DNA of 64,000 nt from Flavobacterium frigidarium DSM 17623 (GCF_000425505.1 NZ_AUDO01000011.1:1-64000); one strand, 5' to 3'; counted from the first letter of the stretch, positions 36,919-46,492 are shown. The notes: generated from the sequence alone by a model not told the origin. Numbers and translations are program-made.

Positions 36919-38025
36919 ATGGATGCAACTTTTGCAACTGGAAAGGACCTTCAAAAAATGGATCCAGTTTTTGGACAATTATCATTTAATGATCACGAAC
37001 AAATTGTATTTTGCAACGACAAAGATACGGGTTTAAAAGCAATTATTGGTATTCATAATTCAGTTATGGGGCCAGCTTTAGGAGGTACTCGAATGTTTGA
37101 TTATGCTAATGAATGGGAGGCGTTAAACGACGTCTTAAGATTGTCTCGCGGGATGACTTATAAGGCAGCAATCACAGGATTAAATATCGGTGGAGGTAAA
37201 GCGGTAATTATCGGTGATGCTAAGACTAAAAAGACACCTGAATTAATGCGCAAGTTTGGTGAATTTGTTCACGGATTGAGCGGGCGTTACATTACTGCAG
37301 AAGATGTAGGAATGGAAACTAAAGATATGGATATTGTGAGAGATGTTACTCCTTATGTAACAGGAATCTCTGAAGAAAGAGGTGGTTCAGGAAATCCTTC
37401 TCCTGTTACTGCTTACGGAGTTTACATGGGAATGAAAGCTGCTGCAAAACATAAATTTGGATCAGACTCACTTGCTGGAAAAAGAATATTAGTTCAAGGA
37501 ATAGGACACGTAGGGGAGACTCTAGTAGAATATTTGACAAAAGAAGGTGCTGTTGTAATAATTGCTGATATCAATGAGGAAAAATTATACGAAGTAGGAA
37601 ATAAATATGGTGCAACAATATACACGGGAGCCGATTTATATACTGCTGATGTAGATATTTATGCGCCATGTGCAATGGGAGCAACGATCAATGATGTTAC
37701 AATTGATAAAATTAAGGCTAAGGTTATCGCTGGAGCGGCAAACAATCAATTAGCAAACGAAGATATTCACGGAGCTAGATTACAAGAACGTGGTATTTTA
37801 TATGCACCTGATTTTTTAATTAATGCAGGTGGAATCATCAATGTTTATGCTGAGTTAGAGCATTATGGTAAAGCTGAGATTATGACAAAAACTGAGAATA
37901 TTTACAACACGACTTTAGAAATTTTGGATTATGCTGTTGCAAATAACATCACTACTCATCATGCTGCACTTAAAATTGCACAAGATCGTATTGATCAAAG
38001 AAAGCTAGAAAACAGTAGAAAATAA
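36919..38025 (+). CDS. Leucine (branched-chain amino acid) dehydrogenase
   Basis: An NAD-dependent oxidative deaminase of leucine, valine and isoleucine giving the 2-oxo acids. The catalytic lysines are K82 (TYKAAITGLNIGGGK) and K94 (GGGKAVIIGD). The Rossmann glycine motif is VQGIGHVGETLV, and APCAMGATIN plus IAGAANNQLAN form the cofactor pocket. The 368-residue length and N-terminal FNDHEQIVFCNDKDTGLKAIIGIH match the leucine dehydrogenase group rather than glutamate dehydrogenase (about 450 residues). It forms the entry to leucine catabolism whose last step, HMG-CoA lyase, is encoded at 48005. Confidence 0.9.
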   Translation: MDATFATGKDLQKMDPVFGQLSFNDHEQIVFCNDKDTGLKAIIGIHNSVMGPALGGTRMFDYANEWEALNDVLRLSRGMTYKAAITGLNIGGGKAVIIGDAKTKKTPELMRKFGEFVHGLSGRYITAEDVGMETKDMDIVRDVTPYVTGISEERGGSGNPSPVTAYGVYMGMKAAAKHKFGSDSLAGKRILVQGIGHVGETLVEYLTKEGAVVIIADINEEKLYEVGNKYGATIYTGADLYTADVDIYAPCAMGATINDVTIDKIKAKVIAGAANNQLANEDIHGARLQERGILYAPDFLINAGGIINVYAELEHYGKAEIMTKTENIYNTTLEILDYAVANNITTHHAALKIAQDRIDQRKLENSRK

Positions 38026-38043
38026 TTTGCTATGATTTATTAT

Positions 38044-38117
38044 TATTCCGTGTGGTGCTTTTAAAATGATAATTAATTTGTCATTCTAAGAGTGCTAGCA
38101 CGGAATACTTTTTTAAA
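38044..38117 (+). terminator. Probable terminator of leucine dehydrogenase gene
   Basis: TATTCCGTG (38044-38052) pairs with CACGGAATA (38099-38107), followed by CTTTTTT. The loop is 46 nt, so this is less certain than the other terminators here, but the stem directly precedes a T-run. Confidence 0.5.
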
Positions 38118-38156
38118 ATAAGCATTTATATATTTTATTTTAAAAAATGAAATTCT

Positions 38157-38164
38157 TATTTTTG
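38157..38164 (+). promoter_or_regulatory. -7 element of nusB promoter
   Basis: TATTTTTG followed by C, 29 bases ahead of the GTG start at 38194. Confidence 0.5.
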
Positions 38165-38193
38165 CACCCTAATTTAATAAAAGTTCTTACAAG

Positions 38194-39138
38194 GTGGTAA
38201 ATAGAAGACACATTCGCGTGAAGGTGATGCAATCCATTTATGCGATGCATCAAAATGGCTCAGATAACTTAGAGAAAGAGGAAAAATTCCTTTTCTACAG
38301 TATCGATAATATTCAAGATTTATACCTTACGATGATTTCTTCTTTAATGGAAATCTGTAAAAAAGAGGCTGAGTTTTTACACAAATCAAGCCTGAAACAC
38401 CTTGCAACTCCGCAAGAACGCAACCCTAATGAAAAATTTGTTAAGAACAGTATCTTCCAAATTCTTGCCGAAAACAATTCTTTGAGTATTGCTTTAGAGA
38501 CAAGAAAAATAGATGCTTGGACACTTCATGAAGATTATATTTCTTTATTATTGACTGCAATTAAAACAAGTCCATATTATATTGATTATATGAGTAAAGA
38601 AGGATCGACATTTGAAGAAGATAGACAGCTAATTGCAAACCTTTTTGGTGAAGTTATTGCTCCTAATGAGAAATTGTACGAATTTTTAGAAGATGATCAA
38701 TTAACTTGGATAGATGATATTCCTTTAGTTAACACGCATATTTTAAAACAGTTAAAGTCAATGAAGCCTATAGTGGATGATGATTTTACAGTTCCTAAAG
38801 TATATAAAGATGCTGAAGATAAGGCTTTTGTAAAAGATTTGTTTCGAAAAACAATTCTGAACGAATCAGAGCTTGCTAAAGAATTTGTTGATAAAACACC
38901 TAATTGGGATAGTGAAAGAATTGCTGAGGTAGATACGATCATTTTAAAAATGGCTATCTGTGAATTTTTAAAATTTCCCTCAATTCCAGTTAAAGTTACT
39001 TTAAACGAATATTTAGAGCTTGCAAAAGAGTACTCTACTCCAAAAAGTAGTATTTTTATCAACGGAATTCTAGATAACCTAGTTAAAGAATTAGAATCGA
39101 ATAAAAAAATGCAAAAAACCGGTCGTGGTTTAATGTAA
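38194..39138 (+). CDS. nusB: Transcription antitermination protein NusB (long Bacteroidota form)
   Basis: Binds the rRNA boxA element with S10 and prevents premature termination. The protein has 314 residues against ~140 for E. coli NusB. NRRHIRVKVMQSIYAM at the N-terminus and the C-terminal region (TILKMAICEFLKFPSIPVKVTLNEYLELAKEYSTPKSSIFINGILDNL, key residues only) make up the NusB fold, with a long middle insert. The long form is usual in Bacteroidota. I accept the GTG start because MVNRRHIRVK is the conserved beginning and the next ATG lies inside the first helix. yajC follows 30 bases downstream and is probably co-transcribed. Confidence 0.92.
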   Translation: MVNRRHIRVKVMQSIYAMHQNGSDNLEKEEKFLFYSIDNIQDLYLTMISSLMEICKKEAEFLHKSSLKHLATPQERNPNEKFVKNSIFQILAENNSLSIALETRKIDAWTLHEDYISLLLTAIKTSPYYIDYMSKEGSTFEEDRQLIANLFGEVIAPNEKLYEFLEDDQLTWIDDIPLVNTHILKQLKSMKPIVDDDFTVPKVYKDAEDKAFVKDLFRKTILNESELAKEFVDKTPNWDSERIAEVDTIILKMAICEFLKFPSIPVKVTLNEYLELAKEYSTPKSSIFINGILDNLVKELESNKKMQKTGRGLM

Positions 39139-39168
39139 TATTAATAAACAAAAACAGAATTTAAAACT

Positions 39169-39441
39169 ATGGAAAACTTAACTCAATTTGCGCCTTTTAT
39201 TTTAATGTTTGTAGTGATCTATTTCTTCATGATTAGACCACAACAAAAAAGAGCAAAAAACGAAAAAGAGTTTGAAAGCACTTTAAAAGTAGGAGATAAA
39301 ATTATTACTAAAAGTGGTTTACACGGTAGAGTTGCTGAACTATCAGAAGGTACTGTAGTTGTTGAAACTATGGCTGGAAAGTTAAAAATGGAGCGTACTG
39401 CAATTTCTATGGAAATGAGTGCTGCTTTAGCAAAAAAATAA
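39169..39441 (+). CDS. yajC: Preprotein translocase subunit YajC
   Basis: A 90-residue accessory of the SecDF complex. It has a single transmembrane segment (residues ~7-22, FAPFILMFVVIYFFMIRPQQKR), then a positive stretch and the soluble domain GDKIITKSGLHGRVAEL...VVVETM. This is the standard YajC layout. It lies 30 bases after nusB with no promoter element in between. A strong hairpin follows at 39460. Confidence 0.95.
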   Translation: MENLTQFAPFILMFVVIYFFMIRPQQKRAKNEKEFESTLKVGDKIITKSGLHGRVAELSEGTVVVETMAGKLKMERTAISMEMSAALAKK

Positions 39442-39459
39442 TTTCAATATTTGGAATAA

Positions 39460-39489
39460 AAAAAACCGATGTGCAAGCATCGGTTTTTT
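39460..39489. terminator. Bidirectional terminator between yajC and histidine kinase
   Basis: Stem AAAAAACCGATG (39460-39471) and CATCGGTTTTTT (39478-39489) with a 6-nt loop. The convergent kinase gene stops five bases beyond, so one structure serves both directions. Confidence 0.92.
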
Positions 39490-39494
39490 TGTTT

Positions 39495-40964
39495 TTATGA
39501 ACTGCATTTTAATCTAAAAATAAAACTGCTTCCCTTGCCTTCAATACTCTGCACTTCTAGAGTACCATCATGTAAGTCAAGAATCTTCTTTACTATTGCG
39601 AGGCCTAAACCAGTACTATTCTTGATGTCACTGTAATTATCAGATCGGTAGTATCTCGCAAAAATACGTTCTCGATCTTTGTCAGGAATACCTATACCGT
39701 TATCACTAATCGAAATTTTGACATGATCATTATGGCATTTTTCTGTTACTATAGTGATGTGTCCGTTTTCAGGGGTGAATTTAATTGCATTGTCAAGTAG
39801 GTTCTGAATCACTCTTTCGATCAATGAGATGTCAGCAAATACAGGAGCTAATTCCTTCGATAAAAAAGTTTCAATAGTGATGTTCTTTGTTTTAGCAATA
39901 AGATTATATTTAGTCCCAATATCGTTAACTAACTCACTAATGATAAAAGGCTCTTTCTCTGGTTTGATTTGATTTGCTTCTAACTTAGATAACTCAAACA
40001 ACTCATTCACCAGTTTTTCTAGTTTTTCTGAGCTCTTGCTTACTGTATCAATATATCGCTTTCGATCTTCGGCAGATATCGAATTTTCTTTGATTTGCAA
40101 TGTTTCAAGATAACCTCTAATAATCGCAATTGGCGTTCTTAAGTCATGAGATACATTAGCAATGAGTTCTCTTCTTAGGTTTTCAACTTCCTTTAGCTTA
40201 TTGATATTATTAGTTAGTATATCAGCCATTTCATTAAAAATCTCGGCTAGTGGTTTCTCGCTACCAATGGTTTCTAAATCAACTCTAGCAGTTAAATCTC
40301 CTTGTTTAAATTGCTGCATGACATGAAGAATCTTGCTGTAATTTCGAGTAATTGTATTAATAATTAGAAGCCCTATTACAAAAGTAAAAAATAACGTTAC
40401 ACCCATAGTTCTAAAACTAATTTGTAACAAGAAGCTGGTAAAAAGAGCATCTGTAGTGGGCATTTCTTTTTCACCATTTAAAACCACATAAATATAAGCG
40501 TATAGCATGTTGTTCATGGTCAACGGATGAGCCGAAAACGCTTTTTGTGTGCTAGGGTTTAGAGGATCGTCACCCTTTATAAATTTTTTCTCTTTATCAT
40601 TTATAAAACTTTTGATAGGTGCCAGGTCAATTGTGGTAGATTTTAAGTTTTTCTCTGGCGGATACCACGCAAGTATTTGTCCTGTGGGATTAACAAGGTA
40701 GACTTCGAGATTGGGGTTAATTGCTCTAACGTGATGAAACATTTCGTTTAAAGCGGGCTTTATTACTTGACCATTATAAAAAGGAGTCGAGTTCTCTATG
40801 ATGTTCTTAGCGGTATCTCGATTTAAACGTTGGTCGACTTCTTCCAAGTATTCCGTCGAATATTTATAACTAATGTACACATGTACTACACCTACAATCG
40901 CTAGTAGAAAGAAGAAAACTACCGATATTTTCCAAAATAATGGATTAAATTTTTTCTTTTCCAT
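39495..40964 (-). CDS. Membrane sensor histidine kinase
   Basis: A 489-residue sensor. Transmembrane helices at ~12-32 and ~185-204 enclose a periplasmic domain of about 150 residues. A HAMP domain (ITRNYSKILHVMQQFKQGDLTARV) follows. The HisKA phosphoacceptor is H273 (ANVSHDLRTP), and the HATPase has N-box LLDNAIKF, G1 DNGIGIPD, and G2 STGLGLAIV. It starts two bases after the response regulator, so they form one unit. The periplasmic sensor has no recognisable ligand motif. Upstream in the same direction lie a barrel protein and a DM13 lipoprotein. Confidence 0.92.
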   Translation of the reverse strand: MEKKKFNPLFWKISVVFFFLLAIVGVVHVYISYKYSTEYLEEVDQRLNRDTAKNIIENSTPFYNGQVIKPALNEMFHHVRAINPNLEVYLVNPTGQILAWYPPEKNLKSTTIDLAPIKSFINDKEKKFIKGDDPLNPSTQKAFSAHPLTMNNMLYAYIYVVLNGEKEMPTTDALFTSFLLQISFRTMGVTLFFTFVIGLLIINTITRNYSKILHVMQQFKQGDLTARVDLETIGSEKPLAEIFNEMADILTNNINKLKEVENLRRELIANVSHDLRTPIAIIRGYLETLQIKENSISAEDRKRYIDTVSKSSEKLEKLVNELFELSKLEANQIKPEKEPFIISELVNDIGTKYNLIAKTKNITIETFLSKELAPVFADISLIERVIQNLLDNAIKFTPENGHITIVTEKCHNDHVKISISDNGIGIPDKDRERIFARYYRSDNYSDIKNSTGLGLAIVKKILDLHDGTLEVQSIEGKGSSFIFRLKCSS

Positions 40965-40966
40965 GC

Positions 40967-41668
40967 TTATACAATTTCATCTGAAAATCTGTAACCAATT
41001 CCCCAAGTTGTTAATATAAATTTAGGATTGGTAAGATTGGGTTCTATTTTTGTTCGGAGTCTGTTGATATGTGAGTTCACCGTATGTTCGTAGCCTGAAA
41101 ACTCGTAACCCCATACGGTATTAAGTAGCGTTTCACGAGAATAACTAATACCCGGATTGGACATGAACAAATGTAATAAATCAAATTCTTTAGGCGTAAG
41201 ATCTACCACTTCATCTGCTAGAGTAACCTTCCTTTTTAGCGTGTCCATAGTTAAATTATGTCGTTGTAATATTTCAGGCACCGGCAGAGGTTCGGGAGTC
41301 GACATTTCGTTGCGTCTAATTAGTGCTTTTACTCGCGCTATAAATTCTCTAATGCTAAATGGTTTTGTCAAGTAGTCATCGGCTCCGGTCTCTAATCCAA
41401 TAATTTTATCAATTTCTTCGCTACGCGCTGTGAGCATCATGATAGGTGTGGTGTTTTTATCTGCTCGAATGCGTTTGCATATTTCGATGCCATTGATATC
41501 GGGTAACATTAAGTCTAAAATAATAACATCATAATGATTTGCTTTCACTAGGTCTAAACCGTCAAAACCAGTGTATGCTTTTGTTAATTCAGCATGTATG
41601 TCTTTCAAGTGAATTTCGACGAGTTCAACAATAGAAGGGTCGTCTTCGATAATTAAAATGTTTTTCAT
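40967..41668 (-). CDS. OmpR-type response regulator
   Basis: A 233-residue two-domain regulator. The receiver domain has acidic pocket EDD (residues 8-10), phosphoacceptor D52 (VIILDLMLPDING), the conserved Thr (MMLTARSEE) and Lys (DYLTKPFS). The C-terminal winged helix runs from about residue 130 (LTPKEFDLLHLFMSNPG) to the wing GIGYRF. It is the cognate partner of the kinase two bases downstream. The target genes are not evident from the window. Confidence 0.93.
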   Translation of the reverse strand: MKNILIIEDDPSIVELVEIHLKDIHAELTKAYTGFDGLDLVKANHYDVIILDLMLPDINGIEICKRIRADKNTTPIMMLTARSEEIDKIIGLETGADDYLTKPFSIREFIARVKALIRRNEMSTPEPLPVPEILQRHNLTMDTLKRKVTLADEVVDLTPKEFDLLHLFMSNPGISYSRETLLNTVWGYEFSGYEHTVNSHINRLRTKIEPNLTNPKFILTTWGIGYRFSDEIV

Positions 41669-41756
41669 AGTCTTTGTAGTTACGTATTGATGCGCAGCAA
41701 GGCGGTTAAGGTGATCAGAGTGGTAAAATACAACTTATTATTTTATTTATAAAAAG

Positions 41757-42614
41757 CTATTTTCTTTTATAAACAATTCCAAATGAAAGGATATTGTTAG
41801 TATAGACGTTTTTTGCTTTTACAATTGCACTATTAGTATTAAAATATTGCGCAGTGATTCCAAAATTATTTCCTAGTTCATACATTCCTCCTACAGATAC
41901 AGCAGTATATGTCGTTCCATCGCCTCGAATGAAATCAGCAAATTGCGGTCCTTTACCAACGCCTGTTTGTATAAGTACTTTACTATTCATCCATAATTTA
42001 TCAAATAATTTATAGCCCACTTCAACACCTGATTGAAACTGGTTTTGGAAATCACGATCTTGATAAGTCGTCCTGTAATTGAAAGCGCTAAAAGCACTTG
42101 CATACAATTTTGATGGTGCAAATGAATGTGATACCGCTAGTGTTGTCCAAACATTAAATTCACCATCTCCTGATGGTAAGTTGATTTGATCTAATGGATT
42201 TTGATTGTTTGTTGCAAAATTATTGGCTCTTCCGGTAGGTAATTCGGGTGCTACAGAAATAGAAAGGGGAAATGATTTTTGTAGTAGTTGGTATTTTAAT
42301 TCCAATCTAACATCACCAAAGCCGCTAACATTATTTGTCGTTTCGTAACCGTTTTGTTTAAATAATGGAATTGATGTAATCGCTGTCAAACGATCTGTTA
42401 TTCCATATTCTCCATAGATAGAAACGGCTTTTTGCGAAAAATCGCTAGTTTTGAGACTTTTTCCATCGTTGTTTCTAAAATCAGATGATTTATACGAACT
42501 ATAATCTAGTTTAAAGAAATAGTCATTTTTTGCTTTTGTCCAACCGCTTTGAGCGTTAGTAGGTATCGTTAATATGAAAGCTAACAGTAAAAATATAGTA
42601 GAGATTTTTTTCAT
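41757..42614 (-). CDS. Outer-membrane beta-barrel protein (MetA/phenol-degradation-type fold)
   Basis: A 285-residue exported protein with signal peptide MKKISTIFLLLAFILTIPTNAQ, followed by repeated amphipathic strands. The pattern AVSIYGEYGITDRLTAITSIPLF, FGDVRLELKYQLL, SISVAPELPTGR resembles the transporter/MetA-pathway barrel family. The final strand ILSFGIVYKR is typical for a barrel end. It is placed between the DM13 lipoprotein and a two-component system in the same direction. The role is unknown; possibly a porin for hydrophobic compounds. Confidence 0.75.
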   Translation of the reverse strand: MKKISTIFLLLAFILTIPTNAQSGWTKAKNDYFFKLDYSSYKSSDFRNNDGKSLKTSDFSQKAVSIYGEYGITDRLTAITSIPLFKQNGYETTNNVSGFGDVRLELKYQLLQKSFPLSISVAPELPTGRANNFATNNQNPLDQINLPSGDGEFNVWTTLAVSHSFAPSKLYASAFSAFNYRTTYQDRDFQNQFQSGVEVGYKLFDKLWMNSKVLIQTGVGKGPQFADFIRGDGTTYTAVSVGGMYELGNNFGITAQYFNTNSAIVKAKNVYTNNILSFGIVYKRK

Positions 42615-42634
42615 GTCTTTTTATTTTATTTTAA

Positions 42635-42674
42635 AAACAAAAGACATTGATGGTTTAATCAATGTCTTTTGTTT
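42635..42674 (-). terminator. Hairpin between DM13 and barrel genes
   Basis: A perfect 17-bp stem (42635-42651, ending ACATTGAT, with 42658-42674, starting ATCAATGT) and a 6-nt loop. It lies just after the DM13 stop on the minus strand and is followed by a T-rich stretch. It probably terminates or attenuates read-through into the barrel gene. Confidence 0.75.
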
Positions 42675-42689
42675 AAAAAAAGTTTATTA

Positions 42690-43154
42690 TTATTTCAATA
42701 ATCCATTTCCAAACGGGATGTTTGCTGAACCGCACCATACGATTACATAGTCTAATCCTGCTGGAATCGTTCCATCAACTTTGTAAAAAGCTTCTCCGTT
42801 CTTGTTTACAATTCCAATTAATTTTAAATCAGGATTTCCTGTACCAGGACTAGCAGTAAAAGTCGCTGTTCTAGATAAATAAATTGTAGCGGTACCCGTT
42901 CCTAATTCTGTAGTAAAATCTGATCCTAAGTGTACAAAAGTGGTGTTGCTGTTGTCAACTCCAGTTTCAATTAAACCTTTTGTTGGAGTACCATTTTGAG
43001 CTGTTAAAGTTCCTGTCTTAATTGCCGTGAAAGCACCTACTGGGTTTGCTGTATCTACTTGTACTTCTACAGTTTCATTGTTGTCAGAAGAACAAGCAAC
43101 AGTTGAAATTGAAACTAAAGCTAATGCGATCATTGTAGTAAAAATTCTTTTCAT
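42690..43154 (-). CDS. DM13-domain lipoprotein
   Basis: A 154-residue lipoprotein. The signal ends in a lipobox (STVAC, Cys about residue 20). A DM13-like domain follows: GTLTAQNGTPTKGLIE, TTFVHLGSDF, TATIYLSR, LKLIGIVNKNGEAFYKV and the Cys-bearing YVIVWCGSANIPFG. DM13 domains are thought to be redox-active through that conserved Cys. The frame extends 33 codons upstream to another ATG at 43253, but that part has no signal-like character and a -7-like TTTGC lies between, so the start at 43154 is preferred. It is followed by a strong hairpin. Confidence 0.78.
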   Translation of the reverse strand: MKRIFTTMIALALVSISTVACSSDNNETVEVQVDTANPVGAFTAIKTGTLTAQNGTPTKGLIETGVDNSNTTFVHLGSDFTTELGTGTATIYLSRTATFTASPGTGNPDLKLIGIVNKNGEAFYKVDGTIPAGLDYVIVWCGSANIPFGNGLLK

Positions 43155-43286
43155 AATTCTAATTTTAAGTTTGTGATTAATTTCATTGATGCAAATATCA
43201 TCGAGAAGTATCACGAAAATGTTCTGAAAGAATAACAAAAGAATATTTCTCACATTTTGCTTTAAAAATGTAGAGACATGAAAAAA

Positions 43287-43320
43287 AAATGCCCATCAGA
43301 ATCTTTTCTGATGGGCATTT
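43287..43320 (-). terminator. pepT terminator
   Basis: Stem AAATGCCCATCAGA (43287-43300) and TCTGATGGGCATTT (43307-43320) with a 6-nt loop. On the minus strand it leads into a run of T. It lies 27 bases past the pepT stop. Confidence 0.92.
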
Positions 43321-43347
43321 GTGTTAAAAATAAAACAAGTAGTATTG

Positions 43348-44622
43348 TTATTTCTTTTTTGATTTTGGAATTGGTAAACTGTAATTAGGCTGCGCTGTTA
43401 GTTCCGCTATCTTTACAATTACTTCAACTGCCTTTTGCATACTTTCTACTGGTACATATTCATATTTACCGTGAAAGTTGTGACCACCAGCAAAAATATT
43501 AGGACAAGGTAATCCCATATATGATAATTGACAACCATCTGTACCACCACGAATAGGTTTGATCAAAGGTTTAATGTTTACTTCTTTCATTGCTTTTTCG
43601 GCGATGTCAACGATATGCTTTACTGGAACAACTTTTTCTTTCATATTGTAATACTGATCATTGATCTCAGCAATTACAATGTCTTCGCCAAATTGCTTCG
43701 CGAATTTTTTATTGATCTTAGCAGTGATTTTTTCGATTTTTTCTTTGCGTTTTTCGAATTTTTTCTTGCTGTGATCTCTAATAATAAGTTCTAGAACTGT
43801 TTCCTCGATGCTACCTTTTAAATGGTGAACGTGATAAAATCCTTCGTAACCTTTTGTTTCTTGTGGCGTTTCATCTTCTGGTAAGGCGTTGATAAAGTCA
43901 TTTGCAATAAGCATCGAGTTGATCATTTTTCCCTTGGCATAACCAGGATGTACACTCTTTCCTTTAAAGGTGATTTTGGCACCAGCCGCATTAAAATTTT
44001 CATATTCTAATTCGCCTATCTGACTTCCGTCCATAGTGTATGCCCATTCTGCACCAAATTTCTCTACGTCAAAATGGTGTGCTCCACGACCAATTTCTTC
44101 ATCAGGTGTGAAACCCACTCTAATTTTTCCGTGTTTGATTTCAGGATTATTGATTAGGAATTCCATTGCCGTAACAATTTCAGTAATTCCTGCCTTATCA
44201 TCTGCTCCTAATAGTGTTGTACCATCAGTTGTGATAAGTGTTTGTCCTTTATACTGTAGTAAATCTTTAAAATAACTTGGGGATAAAATGATGTTTTCTG
44301 CTGCATTTAATACAATGTCTTTTCCATCATAATTTTCAACAATTTGTGGCTTTACATTTGCTCCAGTAAAATCAGGAGTAGTATCAAAATGCGCAACAAA
44401 TCCCACTGTAGGTACTTCATGTTCCACATTGCTTGGAAGCGTTGCCATGATATATGATTTATCATCAATTGTAACATCTTGCATACCAATTTGTTTCAAC
44501 TCATCTACAAGTTTATTGGCTAAATCCCATTGCTTTGCAGTACTTGGAGTGGTTGTAGAATTTGGATCTGACTCAGTGTCTACCGTTACATAACTGATGA
44601 AGCGATCAATAATATGTTGCAT
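43348..44622 (-). CDS. pepT: Peptidase T (tripeptide aminopeptidase)
   Basis: A cytosolic M20-family di-zinc enzyme removing the N-terminal residue of tripeptides. Zinc-ligand motifs are [15 protein letters not shown] (His/Asp), [10 protein letters not shown] (bridging Asp), and [13 protein letters not shown] (the catalytic Glu-Glu pair). The C-terminal [18 protein letters not shown] and [11 protein letters not shown] hold the remaining ligand. The 424-residue length is normal with the start at [12 protein letters not shown] (44622). The in-frame ATG nine codons upstream is rejected because a TATCTTTG promoter element overlaps it. Confidence 0.95.
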   Translation of the reverse strand: MQHIIDRFISYVTVDTESDPNSTTTPSTAKQWDLANKLVDELKQIGMQDVTIDDKSYIMATLPSNVEHEVPTVGFVAHFDTTPDFTGANVKPQIVENYDGKDIVLNAAENIILSPSYFKDLLQYKGQTLITTDGTTLLGADDKAGITEIVTAMEFLINNPEIKHGKIRVGFTPDEEIGRGAHHFDVEKFGAEWAYTMDGSQIGELEYENFNAAGAKITFKGKSVHPGYAKGKMINSMLIANDFINALPEDETPQETKGYEGFYHVHHLKGSIEETVLELIIRDHSKKKFEKRKEKIEKITAKINKKFAKQFGEDIVIAEINDQYYNMKEKVVPVKHIVDIAEKAMKEVNIKPLIKPIRGGTDGCQLSYMGLPCPNIFAGGHNFHGKYEYVPVESMQKAVEVIVKIAELTAQPNYSLPIPKSKKK

Positions 44623-44646
44623 AAAATTTATTTTTGTATTGGATAA

Positions 44647-44654
44647 CAAAGATA
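44647..44654 (-). promoter_or_regulatory. -7 element of pepT promoter
   Basis: Minus-strand TATCTTTG, 24 bases ahead of the chosen start. It covers the upstream in-frame ATG at 44649, which therefore cannot be in the transcript. Confidence 0.5.
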
Positions 44655-44720
44655 ATATTTATTTAGAATTGAGGTGTTAAAACGGTCTTTAAGGTCGCTA
44701 AATTACTTGTATGCGAACTC

Positions 44721-45266
44721 CTAGTGCATCGTTTGAGGATCTTTTGTGGGAGAACTAGTTGCACCATATTTAAGCATACCTACATTTATACTGCCATCTG
44801 CTTTTACTAACATTAAAAAAGCATTATCGTATTCGTGATCTTCAATCGCTTCTATAGGTCTCGTTCCTCCAAGTGCTTCCATTGTTTCAAGAATAGTGTT
44901 AGAGTGTCCTACTATTAAAACAGTCTTATCTACATTTTCCTCTAAAACCTTTTTAGCAAACTCTTTTAGTTTATTAGCGTCATAAATTTGTACTTGAATT
45001 TTATTCAAAGTTGCCGTTGGTTGTGCTGTATTGCGTGTTCGTTTGTAATCGGTACTATAAACTGCATCTACCCCTGTATCCGCTAATTCTTTCGCTAAGT
45101 CTTCCGCTCTCTGAAGTCCTTTTTCGGTTAGTTCAGGATCTTTTTCCTTAGGATCGTTAGTCATTTTTTCAGCGTGGCGTACAAGAACAATTCTGATTTC
45201 TTTATTTGATTGACCAAAAACAGTAATCGAAGCTAAAAGTAAAAACAAACAAATAAATTTTTTCAT
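44721..45266 (-). CDS. Exported histidine phosphatase family protein (SixA-like)
   Basis: A 181-residue protein with signal peptide (MKKFICLFLLLASITVFGQ), followed by a phosphoglycerate-mutase-type domain. The catalytic RHG-like motif reads VLVRHAEKMTND (His nucleophile), followed by DPELTEKGLQRAEDLA and YSTDYKRTRNTAQPT. The second catalytic His is in VLIVGHSNTI. All four catalytic basic residues are present. The periplasmic location and short length suggest a phosphatase on small phosphorylated molecules; the substrate is unknown. It is divergent from pyrD. Confidence 0.88.
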   Translation of the reverse strand: MKKFICLFLLLASITVFGQSNKEIRIVLVRHAEKMTNDPKEKDPELTEKGLQRAEDLAKELADTGVDAVYSTDYKRTRNTAQPTATLNKIQVQIYDANKLKEFAKKVLEENVDKTVLIVGHSNTILETMEALGGTRPIEAIEDHEYDNAFLMLVKADGSINVGMLKYGATSSPTKDPQTMH

Positions 45267-45385
45267 AGTAAGGATTTTAGAAATGCTAATTTATTGTATA
45301 ATATTGAAAACATGACTATTTAAGGCAGCATAATTGCGTGCTTTCTTTTTTAGGCATTATTATCTATTTATTAGACAGATAATTC

Positions 45386-45393
45386 TATTTTTG
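45386..45393 (+). promoter_or_regulatory. -7 element of pyrD promoter
   Basis: TATTTTTG followed by CAC, 19 bases before the pyrD ATG. Confidence 0.5.
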
Positions 45394-45412
45394 CACACAC
45401 AACTAAAAAGCT

Positions 45413-46435
45413 ATGTACAAACAACTTATTCGCCCATTATTTTTCCTTTTCGATCCAGAAAAAATTCACTATTTTACCTTTTCGTTAGTTCGTGCTACGT
45501 CAAAAATTCCAGGATTTTCGGCGCTGTATCGTTCTCTTTATTTGGTAGACGACAAACGACTAGAACGTGAAGTTTTTGGTTTGAAATTTAAAAACCCGGT
45601 AGGATTAGCAGCTGGTTTTGATAAGGATGCAAAATTGTATAAGGAGTTGTCTAACTTTGGTTTTGGTTTTATCGAAATAGGAACATTGACGCCTAAGGGA
45701 CAAGACGGTAATCCAAAACAGCGTTTGTTTCGATTAAAAGAAGATTCAGCGATTATTAATCGAATGGGATTTAATAATGGCGGTGTTCTTGAAGCAGTTG
45801 AAAGATTAAAAGCTAATAATGGTGTACTAATAGGTGGTAACATTGGTAAAAATAAAATCACAGCTAACGAGGATGCTACAAGTGATTACGAAATATGTTT
45901 TGATGCATTATATGATCACGTAGATTATTTTGTAGTGAATGTGAGTTCGCCAAACACACCAAATTTACGTGCGCTGCAAGACAAAGAGCCTTTAACACAG
46001 TTGTTGCAAACACTACAAAATAAGAATGTGGCTAAGCCAAAGCAAAAACCAATTCTTTTAAAAATTGCTCCTGATTTAACTAACGAACAATTACTAGATA
46101 TCATAGATATTGTTGCCGAAACTAAAATTGCGGGAGTGATTGCGACCAACACTACAATTTCTAGAGAAGGGCTACAGTCGGTTAATAAAAGCGAAATGGG
46201 AGGTTTGTCTGGGAAGCCTTTAAGAGATAGAGCGACTGAAGTAATTCGTTTTTTATCTGAAAAAAGTAATAAAGCGTTTCCCATTATTGGAGTGGGAGGT
46301 ATTCATACAGCTGAAGATGCTATAGAAAAATTAGATGCCGGTGCGAGCTTAATCCAGCTATATACTGGTTTTATATATGAAGGTCCAGCCTTAGTAAAAG
46401 CGATTAATAAAAAGATATTAGAAAAGATGAAGTAA
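45413..46435 (+). CDS. pyrD: Dihydroorotate dehydrogenase (quinone), class 2
   Basis: Oxidises dihydroorotate to orotate in pyrimidine synthesis, passing electrons to quinone at the inner membrane. Key motifs are [18 protein letters not shown] (FMN site), [24 protein letters not shown], the catalytic serine loop [15 protein letters not shown], and [12 protein letters not shown]. The N-terminal ~40 residues form the amphipathic membrane/quinone-binding helices of class 2, and the length of 340 residues supports that class. A terminator follows. Confidence 0.96.
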   Translation: MYKQLIRPLFFLFDPEKIHYFTFSLVRATSKIPGFSALYRSLYLVDDKRLEREVFGLKFKNPVGLAAGFDKDAKLYKELSNFGFGFIEIGTLTPKGQDGNPKQRLFRLKEDSAIINRMGFNNGGVLEAVERLKANNGVLIGGNIGKNKITANEDATSDYEICFDALYDHVDYFVVNVSSPNTPNLRALQDKEPLTQLLQTLQNKNVAKPKQKPILLKIAPDLTNEQLLDIIDIVAETKIAGVIATNTTISREGLQSVNKSEMGGLSGKPLRDRATEVIRFLSEKSNKAFPIIGVGGIHTAEDAIEKLDAGASLIQLYTGFIYEGPALVKAINKKILEKMK

Positions 46436-46454
46436 TTTTTATCACAATATAAGT

Positions 46455-46491
46455 AGGTCCGTTATGCAATTCATAACGGACCTTTTTTTTA
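46455..46491 (+). terminator. pyrD terminator
   Basis: Stem AGGTCCGTTATG (46455-46466) and CATAACGGACCT (46472-46483), with a 5-nt loop and eight T. The convergent DUF3307 gene stops two bases after the T-run. Confidence 0.92.
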
Positions 46492-46492
46492 T

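Noticed and set aside
43155-43253. 33-codon upstream extension of the DM13 lipoprotein
   Set aside because: The lipoprotein signal starts at the downstream ATG and a promoter-like TTTGC lies in the extension.
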